NCBI GenBank assembly: GCA_944384205.1
Contig: CALWSL010000004.1
Span: 62,001 to 126,000, forward strand
Source of the DNA: an uncultured Acetatifactor sp.
GTDB lineage: Bacteria; Bacillota; Clostridia; Lachnospirales; Lachnospiraceae
DNA: 64,000 nucleotides
Reading direction: 5' to 3'
Part shown: piece by piece, positions 55,995 through 64,000 of the stretch
How positions within the stretch are numbered: position 1 is the first letter of the stretch
How the letters are laid out: each line of letters starts with the position of its first letter
Position numbers and translations under genes: made by a program
Notes under the pieces: generated by a model
Database searches by the model: none
What the model was told of the DNA's origin: nothing
The model's input: only the letters and a program-made list of their open reading frames with translations

Positions 55995-58900
55995 ATGAAC
56001 GCAATTAATTCAAATGCACAGATGATACAGAAAATTAACGAAGTTCTTCAGGCTAAGAAACATGCTGTTGTCAATATTGTAAATGACAAGCTGACTATCT
56101 CAGTCTTTTCGTTGCTTGAAAAAAATCTGCAAAATGTGAGGGAGATTAATTTTGTTATAAGAGATGTGAAATTCCTGCCACATCAGTCGGAGATAAATCA
56201 TGAATTTGAGATTAATCCAACAGATATATTGTTTAATACCTATGATATTACAGAGAAAAATAAGCTACAGCACTTCTCAAAAGCGAGAAGTATGCACGAT
56301 TTTATTGAAAATCATGTGAATATCCGCAAGGTAAATGCAGGTATCCGTATCGGAGGAAATATTCTGATTATAGATGACGATTTTATGATTCAGGGTTCTT
56401 CTTCCCTTGAGGTGTTCCAGAAACATAACAGGGATTCTTTTAATAATATTAATTTCGACACGATTCTGACTGGAAGTGCTGATAAGGAGCAGATACTGGT
56501 TGCTTTGAATACTTTTAAACAGATATGGTTCAATAAGCAGATTTCGGCTGATTACAAGGAAGAACTGCTTACCAGTCTGCAATATGTTTATAGAGAGCAT
56601 GCACCCGAGTTTTTATATTATTTTACGTTGAATGAGTTATTTGGGAATCAGCTCGATACCGGTGTGGAGCGTTTTGAAAAGGATAGTGTCAGATTTAAGA
56701 AAACGGAAATATGGAATGCTTTGTATGATTTCCAGAAAGACTGTGTAGTGTCAGCAATTCGTAAGCTGAATACATATGGTGGGTGTATCATTGCAGATTC
56801 TGTTGGACTTGGTAAGACGTTTGAGGCACTTGCAATCATTAAGTATTTTGAAATTGGTATGAATAGAGTATTAGTTCTGACACCTGCCAAGCTGTATGAC
56901 AACTGGAACTCATTTCGTGGAGACTATAAAGATTCATTTCTGCATGAAACATTCAACTACAGAATCATGTTTCATACAGATTTGTCCAGATATAGTGGTA
57001 TGTCACGTTCAGGACAGGATTTGAAGAAGTTTGACTGGGGATTATATGACCTTGTCGTGATTGATGAGTCACATAATTTCCGTAACAGAAATGACAGATA
57101 TGATGAAAATGACCAGCTTGTAATGACCCGATATGCAAGGCTTATGCAGGATGTCATTAAGCGTGGCAACAATAATACGAAAGTGCTTATGCTCTCCGCA
57201 ACGCCAGTAAATAACAGTCTTGTAGATTTAAAAAATCAGATTAGCATTATCACAAGAGATACCGATGCAGCTTTTGAGGAGGAAGGGATTCCAAGTATTG
57301 AAAATCTACTTAGAAGGACGTCAGCCAGCATCAACGCATGGGAGAAACAACCGGGGCATCAGAAGGATGAATTACTGGATAGTTTATCGTCTGACTTTTA
57401 TAAACTGTTGGAAATGATGACAATATCCCGAAGTCGAAAGCATATTACAAGCTATTACGGCAATGAGGGTGTAGGTCAGTTCCCTGAGAAGAATAAGCCG
57501 GATACATGGAATAGTGATATTGATACAAAAGGTGAACTGTTGCACTTCAAAGAGACCAATGAGCTTTTGGAAGCTCTGATATTAAGTGTTTACACACCTA
57601 CCAGATACATTAAGGAAGAATATAAAAAGCTGTATATTGAAAAGTATTCACTCAAGGGTAAGCATGGTGGAGACATGAATTTTGAGACACAATCGAGTGG
57701 TATGATTGTTCTCCACAGATTTAATCTTTTTAAGCGTTTGGAAAGTTCTGTATATTCCTTTGAAGAGACTTTGCGTAGATTGCTGGAGAAAATTGAGCGG
57801 ACAGAACAGTTGTTACTGAAAGGAATGGGAAATGTATCGGAGGAGGATGCTGATTTTGGCGAGGACGATTTAGAAGACGTATATATCGAGGGAAAATACG
57901 AGATCGATGTGCGTCATTTAAGAATTGATGACTATCTGGAAGATTTAGCTTCGGATAAATGCATTATTGCTGAGATACATAAAAGTGCGAAGAAGGTATT
58001 GGATGAAGATAGAGACCAGAAACTGCAAGACCTTATGGGCGTACTTAAAAAGAAGGTTTTGGAAACGCCATATAACGAAGGTAATCGTAAGGTGCTTGTG
58101 TTTACTGCGTTCGCAGATACTGCTGATTATTTATATAAAAAGCTGTCTGACGAGATGTTGAAGCTGGGTGTTTACACAGCCTGCGTAACAGGGAAGGGCG
58201 TAGTTACCAATAATAAACTTGTAGATAAGGATTTTAATTCAGTATTATGTGCGTTCTCTCCAGTTTCAAAAATGAAAAAGGAAATTCCTGTTAATGAGCA
58301 GATAGACTTGCTGATTGGTACTGACTGTATATCGGAAGGTCAGAATTTGCAGGATTGTGATACTGTCATTAACTTTGATATCCAATGGAATCCGGTATCT
58401 CTGATTCAGCGTTTTGGTCGTATCGACAGAATTGGAAGTAAGAATAGCCATATTCAGATGATTAACTTCTTCCCTGCAATGGAGCTGAATGAGTATTTAG
58501 GTCTTGAAGCAAGGGTAAAAGGCAAAATGACCACGCTTAATCTGGTATCAACAGGCGATGAGGATGTGCTGACCCCGGAGATGAATGATTTCTATTTCAG
58601 AAAACGTCAGCTTGAGCGATTGCGTGATGAAGTCATCGATATTGAGGATGCCAATGATAATATATCTCTGACAGATCTCAACATGAACGAGTATCTGAAT
58701 GAGTTGTCAGAGTATATCCAAAATGTGCCTGAAATCAAGAAGGTTCCGAAAGGTGTATATTCTGTAACGGATGGAGAAAGTCAGGGGGTACTGTTCTGCT
58801 TTAAGCATCGTAACGATGCCAATAAACCGAAGTCAGACAGTTCCCTGTATCCATACTATCTGATTTATATGAAAAATGATGGAGAGGTACTCTATGGAAA

Positions 58901-59177
58901 CGGACAAGCCAGAGAAGTGGTAAAGCAGTTCCGTAAATTATGCTATAGCAAAGATAAACCTGTGATGGAACTGTTCCAGAAGTTCTTTGTGCGGACAAAT
59001 AATGCGAAAGATATGCAGTTTTATTCAGATTTACTGAACAAAGCGATTAAATCCATCAAAGGTGAGGAAGAGTCAAAGGCAACACAGATGATGTTTGATT
59101 TCGGAGGCTTTCATAACGCATTTGCAGATGAGACCGCAGATGACTTTGAACTGATTTCATTTTTGGTTGTGGAGTAG
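55995..59177 (+). CDS. SNF2-type helicase with degenerate PLD-like N-terminal domain
   Basis: A 1060-residue superfamily 2 ATPase. Residues ~1-190 contain a segment NILIIDDDFMIQGSSSLE that looks like a phospholipase-D HKD motif without its His and Lys. The helicase core has ADSVGLGKTFEAL (Lys274), VVIDESHNFRN (Asp357-His360), LSATPVNN (Ser401), TDCISEGQNLQDCD and QRFGRIDRIGS (from Gln805), so both RecA lobes look active. This domain order occurs in helicases of defence islands. It starts a four-gene block with a DUF4391 gene and two type III methyltransferases. Translocation on DNA is inferred. AT-rich codon use differs from the genes before 55.8 kb. Confidence 0.88.
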   Translation: MNAINSNAQMIQKINEVLQAKKHAVVNIVNDKLTISVFSLLEKNLQNVREINFVIRDVKFLPHQSEINHEFEINPTDILFNTYDITEKNKLQHFSKARSMHDFIENHVNIRKVNAGIRIGGNILIIDDDFMIQGSSSLEVFQKHNRDSFNNINFDTILTGSADKEQILVALNTFKQIWFNKQISADYKEELLTSLQYVYREHAPEFLYYFTLNELFGNQLDTGVERFEKDSVRFKKTEIWNALYDFQKDCVVSAIRKLNTYGGCIIADSVGLGKTFEALAIIKYFEIGMNRVLVLTPAKLYDNWNSFRGDYKDSFLHETFNYRIMFHTDLSRYSGMSRSGQDLKKFDWGLYDLVVIDESHNFRNRNDRYDENDQLVMTRYARLMQDVIKRGNNNTKVLMLSATPVNNSLVDLKNQISIITRDTDAAFEEEGIPSIENLLRRTSASINAWEKQPGHQKDELLDSLSSDFYKLLEMMTISRSRKHITSYYGNEGVGQFPEKNKPDTWNSDIDTKGELLHFKETNELLEALILSVYTPTRYIKEEYKKLYIEKYSLKGKHGGDMNFETQSSGMIVLHRFNLFKRLESSVYSFEETLRRLLEKIERTEQLLLKGMGNVSEEDADFGEDDLEDVYIEGKYEIDVRHLRIDDYLEDLASDKCIIAEIHKSAKKVLDEDRDQKLQDLMGVLKKKVLETPYNEGNRKVLVFTAFADTADYLYKKLSDEMLKLGVYTACVTGKGVVTNNKLVDKDFNSVLCAFSPVSKMKKEIPVNEQIDLLIGTDCISEGQNLQDCDTVINFDIQWNPVSLIQRFGRIDRIGSKNSHIQMINFFPAMELNEYLGLEARVKGKMTTLNLVSTGDEDVLTPEMNDFYFRKRQLERLRDEVIDIEDANDNISLTDLNMNEYLNELSEYIQNVPEIKKVPKGVYSVTDGESQGVLFCFKHRNDANKPKSDSSLYPYYLIYMKNDGEVLYGNGQAREVVKQFRKLCYSKDKPVMELFQKFFVRTNNAKDMQFYSDLLNKAIKSIKGEEESKATQMMFDFGGFHNAFADETADDFELISFLVVE

Positions 59178-59210
59178 GCTGCGATTTATATTATTTGGAG
59201 GTGGTACTGT

Positions 59211-59930
59211 ATGTTCAACTTACCTGATACATACAGGACGGGTGTTAAGGTAGCTTTAAAGGATTTCATTCCAAAGAATGTAAAGCCAAAAGACAAGAAA
59301 AGAATTAAGGATGCTGTAAAATCTGTAAAGCTGGAATACCAGATTGCAGGAGAAGAGATTCCATCTGTGATAAATAAGGATTATAGGTGTCAGGTCATCC
59401 AGTTCTACAACATAGAAGTGGAAAATATTGAGGATGCAAATTTTTTGGCATCTATTTACCAAAACCTTATAAAGCCATTCTGTGTATTACATATGTATGA
59501 TACGAAAGACGAAGTTTATTCTTTGGCAATCAAGCGACTAAGTCTAACGGATGATACACAGATTGTGATTGAGAACAGTCTGGTAACACAGCCATTTATG
59601 CTAAATGTACCAGATAGTTCAAAAAACAGATTTTTAGCATATGTGGATTTCATGCAGACCAAAAACAAACTGGACAAAGTAAGCCTGTATAAGGAATGGT
59701 TTTACAAGGTATATATGCTACAAAATGAAAAGGCGTATGCCAAGGTGGATATAGTACTGGAAAGCAATTTCTGGTATGATTCCGGTAGAACTGCTCAGAT
59801 AGCTTTGAAATATATGGAGCTTGTAAAGCAAAGGGAGAGCCTGAAAAAAGCAGTTACCAATGCAGAACGTATGAAGGTTAACAAATCAATAAAAACGACA
59901 ATTGCCAGTTTGGATTGTGAAGATTTGTAA
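59211..59930 (+). CDS. DUF4391 domain-containing protein
   Basis: A 239-residue protein starting MFNLPDTYRTGVKVALKDFI, with FYNIEVENIEDANFLASIYQ and a C-terminal Lys/Glu-rich helix. I recognise the DUF4391 pattern, a family found next to SNF2-like helicases and type III mod/res genes. No catalytic motif is evident. It is 33 bases after the helicase and 63 before the first mod gene, in the same direction, so it probably acts in the same system. Function unknown. Confidence 0.82.
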   Translation: MFNLPDTYRTGVKVALKDFIPKNVKPKDKKRIKDAVKSVKLEYQIAGEEIPSVINKDYRCQVIQFYNIEVENIEDANFLASIYQNLIKPFCVLHMYDTKDEVYSLAIKRLSLTDDTQIVIENSLVTQPFMLNVPDSSKNRFLAYVDFMQTKNKLDKVSLYKEWFYKVYMLQNEKAYAKVDIVLESNFWYDSGRTAQIALKYMELVKQRESLKKAVTNAERMKVNKSIKTTIASLDCEDL

Positions 59931-59993
59931 TGCTAAAGCATTGGAAAATTATAAAGATTAAGATAGACCATTACCTTAAGGAGGTTTCAGATA

Positions 59994-61841
59994 ATGAACG
60001 AGACAAAAGTATCAAAGAACATAAATGATGTGGTAGGCGATAATATTAAGAAACTTGCACAGCTATTCCCGTCAGCAGTAAAGGATGGAGAGGTTGATTT
60101 TGAGGCTCTGAAGGAAGAATTAGGTCAGTTTACGGAAGTTGGTAGTGAAAAATATGAGCTTACTTGGGCTGGTAAGAAGAATGCGAAAAAGATTGCGCAG
60201 GAAGATGTAGTCGGAAGAACTTTGAAATTTATTCCAGAGGATAGCAAGGATGCAGATACTACGGAAAACCTTTATATCGAGGGTGATAATCTGGAAGTAT
60301 TGAAGTTGCTTCGCCAGAATTACTATGGTGCAATTAAGATGATTTATATTGACCCACCGTATAATACAGGAAATGATTTTGTGTATAATGATTCTTTTTC
60401 TGATGAAAAGACAAAATCTGATATTGCAGAAGGTTTTGCAAGTGAAACGGGAGATCGATACATTAAAAATATTAAATCCCAAAATCGTTATCATGCAAAA
60501 TGGTTAAGTATGATGTATCCGCGCTTGAAACTTGCTAAAGATTTATTGAGAGATGATGGAGTGATTTTTATTTCCATAGATGATAATGAACAAAGCGATT
60601 TAGTAAAAGTGTGTGATGAAATCTTTGGTGAAGAAAATAGTATTGGCCCTTTAATACAAAATAAGCAGAATGCTAAAAATGATGCTCTAAATATTCAAAA
60701 AAATCATGAATTTATACTAGTGTATAGGAAACAAAAAGTAGAGAATGATTCATCAGTTAAGGCAAGCCTATCCAGAACAATTAAAAGATACCGTGATGCA
60801 TATGAAGAGAATGGAAAATTTTATTATATTAATGACGCTATTACCACGAGAGGTGATGGAGGAACATTAAAAGCAAGACCTAATTTGGGATATACAGTAT
60901 ATTATAAACCTGATACGAAAGATAAGATTGCAGTTATGGATTACGACATTACGTTAGCAAAAAAATCCAATGAGATTGGAAAAGTATATTCAGACAATTT
61001 GGAATTAATTTGTCAAGGATATGTACCTATTCGTCCACCGATGGTACGTGGTAATTTAGGATGTTGGACGTGGTCATTGGAAAAATTTAATGAAGAAAAA
61101 GAGAATATAATTATTACAGGAAAAGAAGGAAAGTATGCAGTAAAAAAGCGTACTTTTGTAGACAAAAAAGATATTATTGAAAATGATGGTAAATTTCAGT
61201 ATGTTTCTAAAGTTGAGAGCAATTCTAAAAGTATTATAGAATTTTCAACAAATGAAGGAACAAATTTACTCTCGGATATTATGAAGCATGGTGGGTTATT
61301 TAGCAATCCGAAAAATACTAACATGATACAGTATTTCGTTGAATTGATTAAGGATCAAGAATGCACAGTACTTGATTTTTTTAGTGGTTCTTCAACAACA
61401 GCACAAGCTGTAATGCAACAAAATAACTTGGATGGAGGGCATAGAAAATGGATTATGGTTCAATTAGATGAAAAATGTGCAGAGGAAACGGAAGCATACA
61501 AATATGGATTTGACAATATACCAGAGATTGCTAAAGAGCGTATACGCCGAGCAGGGGACAAGATAAAGCAGGAACACCCGGACTCCAACCTTGACATAGG
61601 ATTTAAAGTATTCAGGGTTGCAGATACAAATATTAAATGGAATTCACTGATAGATATTGGACAGATTGATATAGCACAGATGGAAACATCACCGGACACA
61701 ATAGATTTTATGCCAAATGTAAAGGATGTGGATGTAGTGTATGAAATAATGTTAAGGCAAAGAAATGTACCATTATCATCAAAAATCGAACATATATTCT
61801 GGGGGGGGGGGGTACTCTCGTACTTATCTTTATGCAGATAG
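59994..61841 (+). CDS. Type III DNA methyltransferase Mod1, in a frameshifted (phase-off) state
   Basis: A 615-residue beta-class DNA-adenine/cytosine methyltransferase. Motif IV DPPYNTGNDF begins at residue 120 and motif I (SAM) DFFSGSSTTAQAVM at about 461; the ~340 residues between them are the likely target-recognition domain. A G12 run (61801-61812) shifts the frame so translation ends at 61841, 11 codons later. Deleting one G would join the frame that follows (YSRTYLY... to 62049), giving 684 residues with a C-terminus like Mod2. All catalytic motifs lie upstream of the break, so the short form may keep partial activity but lose the C-terminal, probably dimerisation, region. An AAGGAGG site precedes the ATG. 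Confidence 0.9.
   Translation: MNETKVSKNINDVVGDNIKKLAQLFPSAVKDGEVDFEALKEELGQFTEVGSEKYELTWAGKKNAKKIAQEDVVGRTLKFIPEDSKDADTTENLYIEGDNLEVLKLLRQNYYGAIKMIYIDPPYNTGNDFVYNDSFSDEKTKSDIAEGFASETGDRYIKNIKSQNRYHAKWLSMMYPRLKLAKDLLRDDGVIFISIDDNEQSDLVKVCDEIFGEENSIGPLIQNKQNAKNDALNIQKNHEFILVYRKQKVENDSSVKASLSRTIKRYRDAYEENGKFYYINDAITTRGDGGTLKARPNLGYTVYYKPDTKDKIAVMDYDITLAKKSNEIGKVYSDNLELICQGYVPIRPPMVRGNLGCWTWSLEKFNEEKENIIITGKEGKYAVKKRTFVDKKDIIENDGKFQYVSKVESNSKSIIEFSTNEGTNLLSDIMKHGGLFSNPKNTNMIQYFVELIKDQECTVLDFFSGSSTTAQAVMQQNNLDGGHRKWIMVQLDEKCAEETEAYKYGFDNIPEIAKERIRRAGDKIKQEHPDSNLDIGFKVFRVADTNIKWNSLIDIGQIDIAQMETSPDTIDFMPNVKDVDVVYEIMLRQRNVPLSSKIEHIFWGGGVLSYLSLCR
61801..61812 (+). repeat. Poly-G (G12) tract in mod1, candidate phase-variation switch
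   Basis: Twelve consecutive G inside the coding region. Such mononucleotide runs change length by slipped-strand mispairing. With 12 G the 3' part is out of frame; 11 or 14 would be in frame. The equivalent place in mod2 has no such run. Confidence 0.9.
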
Positions 61842-62049
61842 TTACTTGGTTTGTCTTGAGACAAAAATTACAGAGGAATTAATTGATAAGTTGGCAGGGA
61901 TAGACCCGTTGCCAATAAAATTCATTTTCAGAGACTCGGCATTCCAAGATGATATCGCAATGAAGGATGAAACATTCCGTAGACTAAAAGCGCTGATAGA
62001 AAAAAATAATGGAATGAATAAGATGGCATACACAGTAGAGTTTATCTGA
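61842..62049 (+). other. Out-of-frame 3' part of mod1
   Basis: In the +1 frame relative to mod1, this segment encodes the C-terminus found in Mod2: VCLETKITEELIDKLAG, FIFRDSAFQDDIAMKDETF and ending YTVEFI. It has no start codon or ribosome site of its own, and its codons and protein sequence are conserved against Mod2, so it is intact coding sequence waiting for the right frame and not decayed DNA. Confidence 0.88.
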
Positions 62050-62121
62050 TGTTGTGATATATCTGATTTGCTTGAAGTATGCCAGGGTCATAGTGCTGAA
62101 AATGAAAAATTGGAGGACACT

Positions 62122-63984
62122 ATGGAATATAAAAAAGTAAATCAGAGTATGAACAACATTGTAAATGAGCAGGTTAGAAAATTGGAAAGTTTGTTTCCGT
62201 CAGCGGTGAAAGATGGAGAAGTGGATTTTCAGGCTCTGAAGGAAGAATTAGGTCAGTTTACAGAGGTTGGAAATGAAAAATACGAACTGACATGGGCTGA
62301 AAAAAAGAATGCGAAAAAGATTGCACAAGAAGATATTGTGGGAAAGACACTGAAATTCGTTCCTGAAGATAGTAAGAATGCAGATGCGACAGAGAATCTT
62401 TATATAGAGGGTGATAATCTGGAAGTATTGAAGTTGCTTCGCCAGAATTACTTTGGTGCGATAAAGATGATTTATATTGACCCACCGTATAATACAGGAA
62501 ATGATTTTATTTACAATGATTCTTTTGATATCTCTCAAGCTGAAAGTGATATTGCAGAAGGGGATATGAATGATTTGGGAGTTAGATATACTGTTAATAC
62601 AAAATCGAAAAATAGGTTTCATGCTAAGTGGTTGAATAATATTTATGCGAGACTAAAAATAGCGAAGGATTTACTGACTGAAGATGGTGTTATTTTTATT
62701 TCGGTTGATGACAATGAAGTTACCAATTTGAGAAAACTTTGTGAAGAGATATTCGGAGAAGATAATTTTGTTGCACAGTTTATCTGGAAATCTAAATTAG
62801 GAAAGGTAGGTACTACGTCCACAATTTCTACGGTACATGAATATATATTGTGTTATTCAAAAAGTATTAATAATGTACAATTTAAAATGATTGAGACTCC
62901 GAATGATGGAAGAAAAGAGAATTTGAGACAATGGGGAATTGCTGATAGACGAGAGGATAGACCGTCTATGTGGTATCCTATTAAAATTGATGGGATTGAG
63001 GTATATCCATATAAGGAGGATGGTACAGAGGGAAGATGGCGAGTTGGCGAAGATATGGCAAAGGAATTGTTAGCTGATGGAAAACTTGAACTTGTTAAGA
63101 AAGGAAGTACATATAATATATATAGAATTTTTGATTCTGGAATATCTGTTACACCATATGACACGTTACTTTTAGATGATATTGGCACGACAGCAAGAGG
63201 GGCGATTACCCTTAAGGCTTTAGAGATGTCCAAGATATTTGACTATTCTAAGCCGGTAGAGTTGATAAAGCATTTTTTGGTGTTAGCCACAGACAAAGAA
63301 GATGTAATATTGGATTTTTTCTCTGGTTCTTCAACGACAGCGCATTCTGTTATGGAATTAAATTCAGAGAATGATACAAGTAGAAGAAAGTGGATAATGA
63401 TTCAATTAGGAGAAAAGACAGATGATAAGTCAGAGTCTTATAAAAATGGATATTATCGGATTTGCGATATAGGAAAAGAACGAATCAGACGTGCAGGCGA
63501 AAAGATTAAATCAGAACATCCAGATGCAGATATTGATATAGGATTCAAAGTATTCCGAGTAGCAGACACTAATATCAAATGGAATTCTCTTATGGATGCA
63601 GGGCAGTTAGACATGACACAGATGGAGTACAATCCAGACCTTATAGATTTTATGCCAGATGCAAAAGATGTCGATATTGTTTACGAAATCATGCTTCGCC
63701 AGCGTAATGTAGCATTATCTGAGTCTTTAGAACTGTTATCTGACATTGGTAATCGTACATATCTCTATGCAGGCAGTTTCCTTGTATGTCTCGAAACAGA
63801 GATTACAGAGGTATTGATTGGAAAGCTGGCAGAACTTGACCCTTTACCGATTAAGTTTATTTTCAGAGATTCTGCTTTTAAGGATGATATTGCCTTAAAG
63901 GACGAGACTTTTAGAAGGTTGAAAGCGCTCGTGGAGAAAAATGCAGGAACCAATAAACCTGTTTATACTGTAGAGTTCATATAA
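62122..63984 (+). CDS. Type III DNA methyltransferase Mod2
   Basis: A 620-residue beta-class methyltransferase with intact reading frame. Motif IV DPPYNTGNDF begins at residue 120 and motif I DFFSGSSTTAHSVM at about 398, leaving ~278 residues for target recognition. Residues 1-~135 and the last ~150 closely match Mod1; the centre is unrelated, so the two should methylate different sites. The C-terminal region (TYLYAGSFLVCLETEITEVL, ending YTVEFI) is the one cut off in Mod1. ATG 62122 has TTGGAGGA upstream; the frame from 62068 has none. A res gene is expected downstream. Confidence 0.92.
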   Translation: MEYKKVNQSMNNIVNEQVRKLESLFPSAVKDGEVDFQALKEELGQFTEVGNEKYELTWAEKKNAKKIAQEDIVGKTLKFVPEDSKNADATENLYIEGDNLEVLKLLRQNYFGAIKMIYIDPPYNTGNDFIYNDSFDISQAESDIAEGDMNDLGVRYTVNTKSKNRFHAKWLNNIYARLKIAKDLLTEDGVIFISVDDNEVTNLRKLCEEIFGEDNFVAQFIWKSKLGKVGTTSTISTVHEYILCYSKSINNVQFKMIETPNDGRKENLRQWGIADRREDRPSMWYPIKIDGIEVYPYKEDGTEGRWRVGEDMAKELLADGKLELVKKGSTYNIYRIFDSGISVTPYDTLLLDDIGTTARGAITLKALEMSKIFDYSKPVELIKHFLVLATDKEDVILDFFSGSSTTAHSVMELNSENDTSRRKWIMIQLGEKTDDKSESYKNGYYRICDIGKERIRRAGEKIKSEHPDADIDIGFKVFRVADTNIKWNSLMDAGQLDMTQMEYNPDLIDFMPDAKDVDIVYEIMLRQRNVALSESLELLSDIGNRTYLYAGSFLVCLETEITEVLIGKLAELDPLPIKFIFRDSAFKDDIALKDETFRRLKALVEKNAGTNKPVYTVEFI

Positions 63985-63993
63985 GGGGCATAT

Positions 63994-64000
63994 ATGTTGA
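63994..64000 (+). CDS. Start of next gene (truncated by window end)
   Basis: An ATG follows a good AAGGGG site ten bases after the mod2 stop. Only two codons are visible. By context it should be the type III restriction subunit Res, but nothing in the sequence shown proves it. Confidence 0.4.

Noticed and set aside
61765-62049. Separate 94-residue gene after mod1
   Set aside because: It lacks a ribosome site and its protein is the missing C-terminus of Mod1; it is the same gene in another frame.
59994-62049. mod1 as a decayed pseudogene
   Set aside because: The only defect is a length change in a G run; everything before and after is intact and conserved against mod2.
55995-64000. DISARM, BREX or type I restriction system
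   Set aside because: The helicase alone is reminiscent of these, but DrmA/DrmB, PglZ/BrxC or HsdS/HsdR are not present in the visible part.

Overview
The window looks like chromosomal DNA of a gut-type, Gram-positive anaerobe of the class Clostridia, most probably Lachnospiraceae. The reasons are gene content and order: rapZ-whiA-Crh-like HPr, hrcA-grpE-dnaK-dnaJ under CIRCE, ireB-ruvX-DUF1292, trmR-trhP, ftsEX-EnvC-CtpA, GlpA/GlpB-like/DUF1667 with glycerol kinase, GS-III glutamine synthetases, an alanine/lysine/proline-rich DUF6465-type protein, and AGGAGG ribosome sites. Genus cannot be fixed from sequence alone. Almost all genes lie on the + strand.

Layout. 1-4.1 kb: murB (cut by the left edge), rapZ, whiA, a phospho-relay-dead HPr (Crh-like) and class II fructose-bisphosphate aldolase. 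4.2-7.8 kb: cyclophilin (- strand), a GNAT protein, and an AmtB-PII fusion behind a long multi-hairpin leader. 7.9-13.7 kb: a MATE exporter translationally coupled to a three-gene glycerol-3-phosphate oxidation module, then glpK. 14-17.6 kb: aminotransferase, patatin, uppP, DUF6465 protein. 17.8-22.9 kb: heat-shock operon. 23-26 kb: two large membrane proteins of surface-polysaccharide type. 26-38 kb: RNA and protein modification housekeeping genes (prmA, rsmE, cysteine desulfurase-thiI, mtaB, ireB-ruvX, RNase J, trmR, trhP). 38-42.6 kb: two tandem GS-III glutamine synthetases, the second with its own leader. 42.7-55.8 kb: GtrII-like protein, tRNA-Gln(CUG), GH25 lysozyme, CPBP protease, acyl-ACP thioesterase, CvfB-like protein, YjfB, CdaR-like regulator, ftsE-ftsX-EnvC-CtpA, and an XRE regulator.

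56-64 kb is an AT-richer accessory island: a 1060-residue SNF2-type helicase with a degenerate PLD-like N-terminus, a DUF4391 protein, and two tandem type III (beta-class) DNA methyltransferase genes. The two mod genes share near-identical 5' parts and related 3' parts but have unrelated centres, where the target-recognition domain lies. The first carries a run of 12 G near its 3' end that puts its last ~75 codons out of frame; removing one G would restore a 684-residue protein. This is the most striking signal here: a candidate phase-variable, dual-specificity methylation system. The next gene, which begins at the right edge, is expected to be the res nuclease but is not visible.

Between genes there are several non-coding signals: hairpin repeats with a conserved loop and covarying stems (27.08-27.25 kb and 52.7 kb), a nested palindrome repeat (13.8 kb, with a short relative at 15.2 kb), structured spacers around the heat-shock genes, and nitrogen-gene leaders with terminator-like hairpins. 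The promoters of the second glutamine synthetase and of tRNA-Gln share an unusual upstream block, which suggests, but does not prove, common control.
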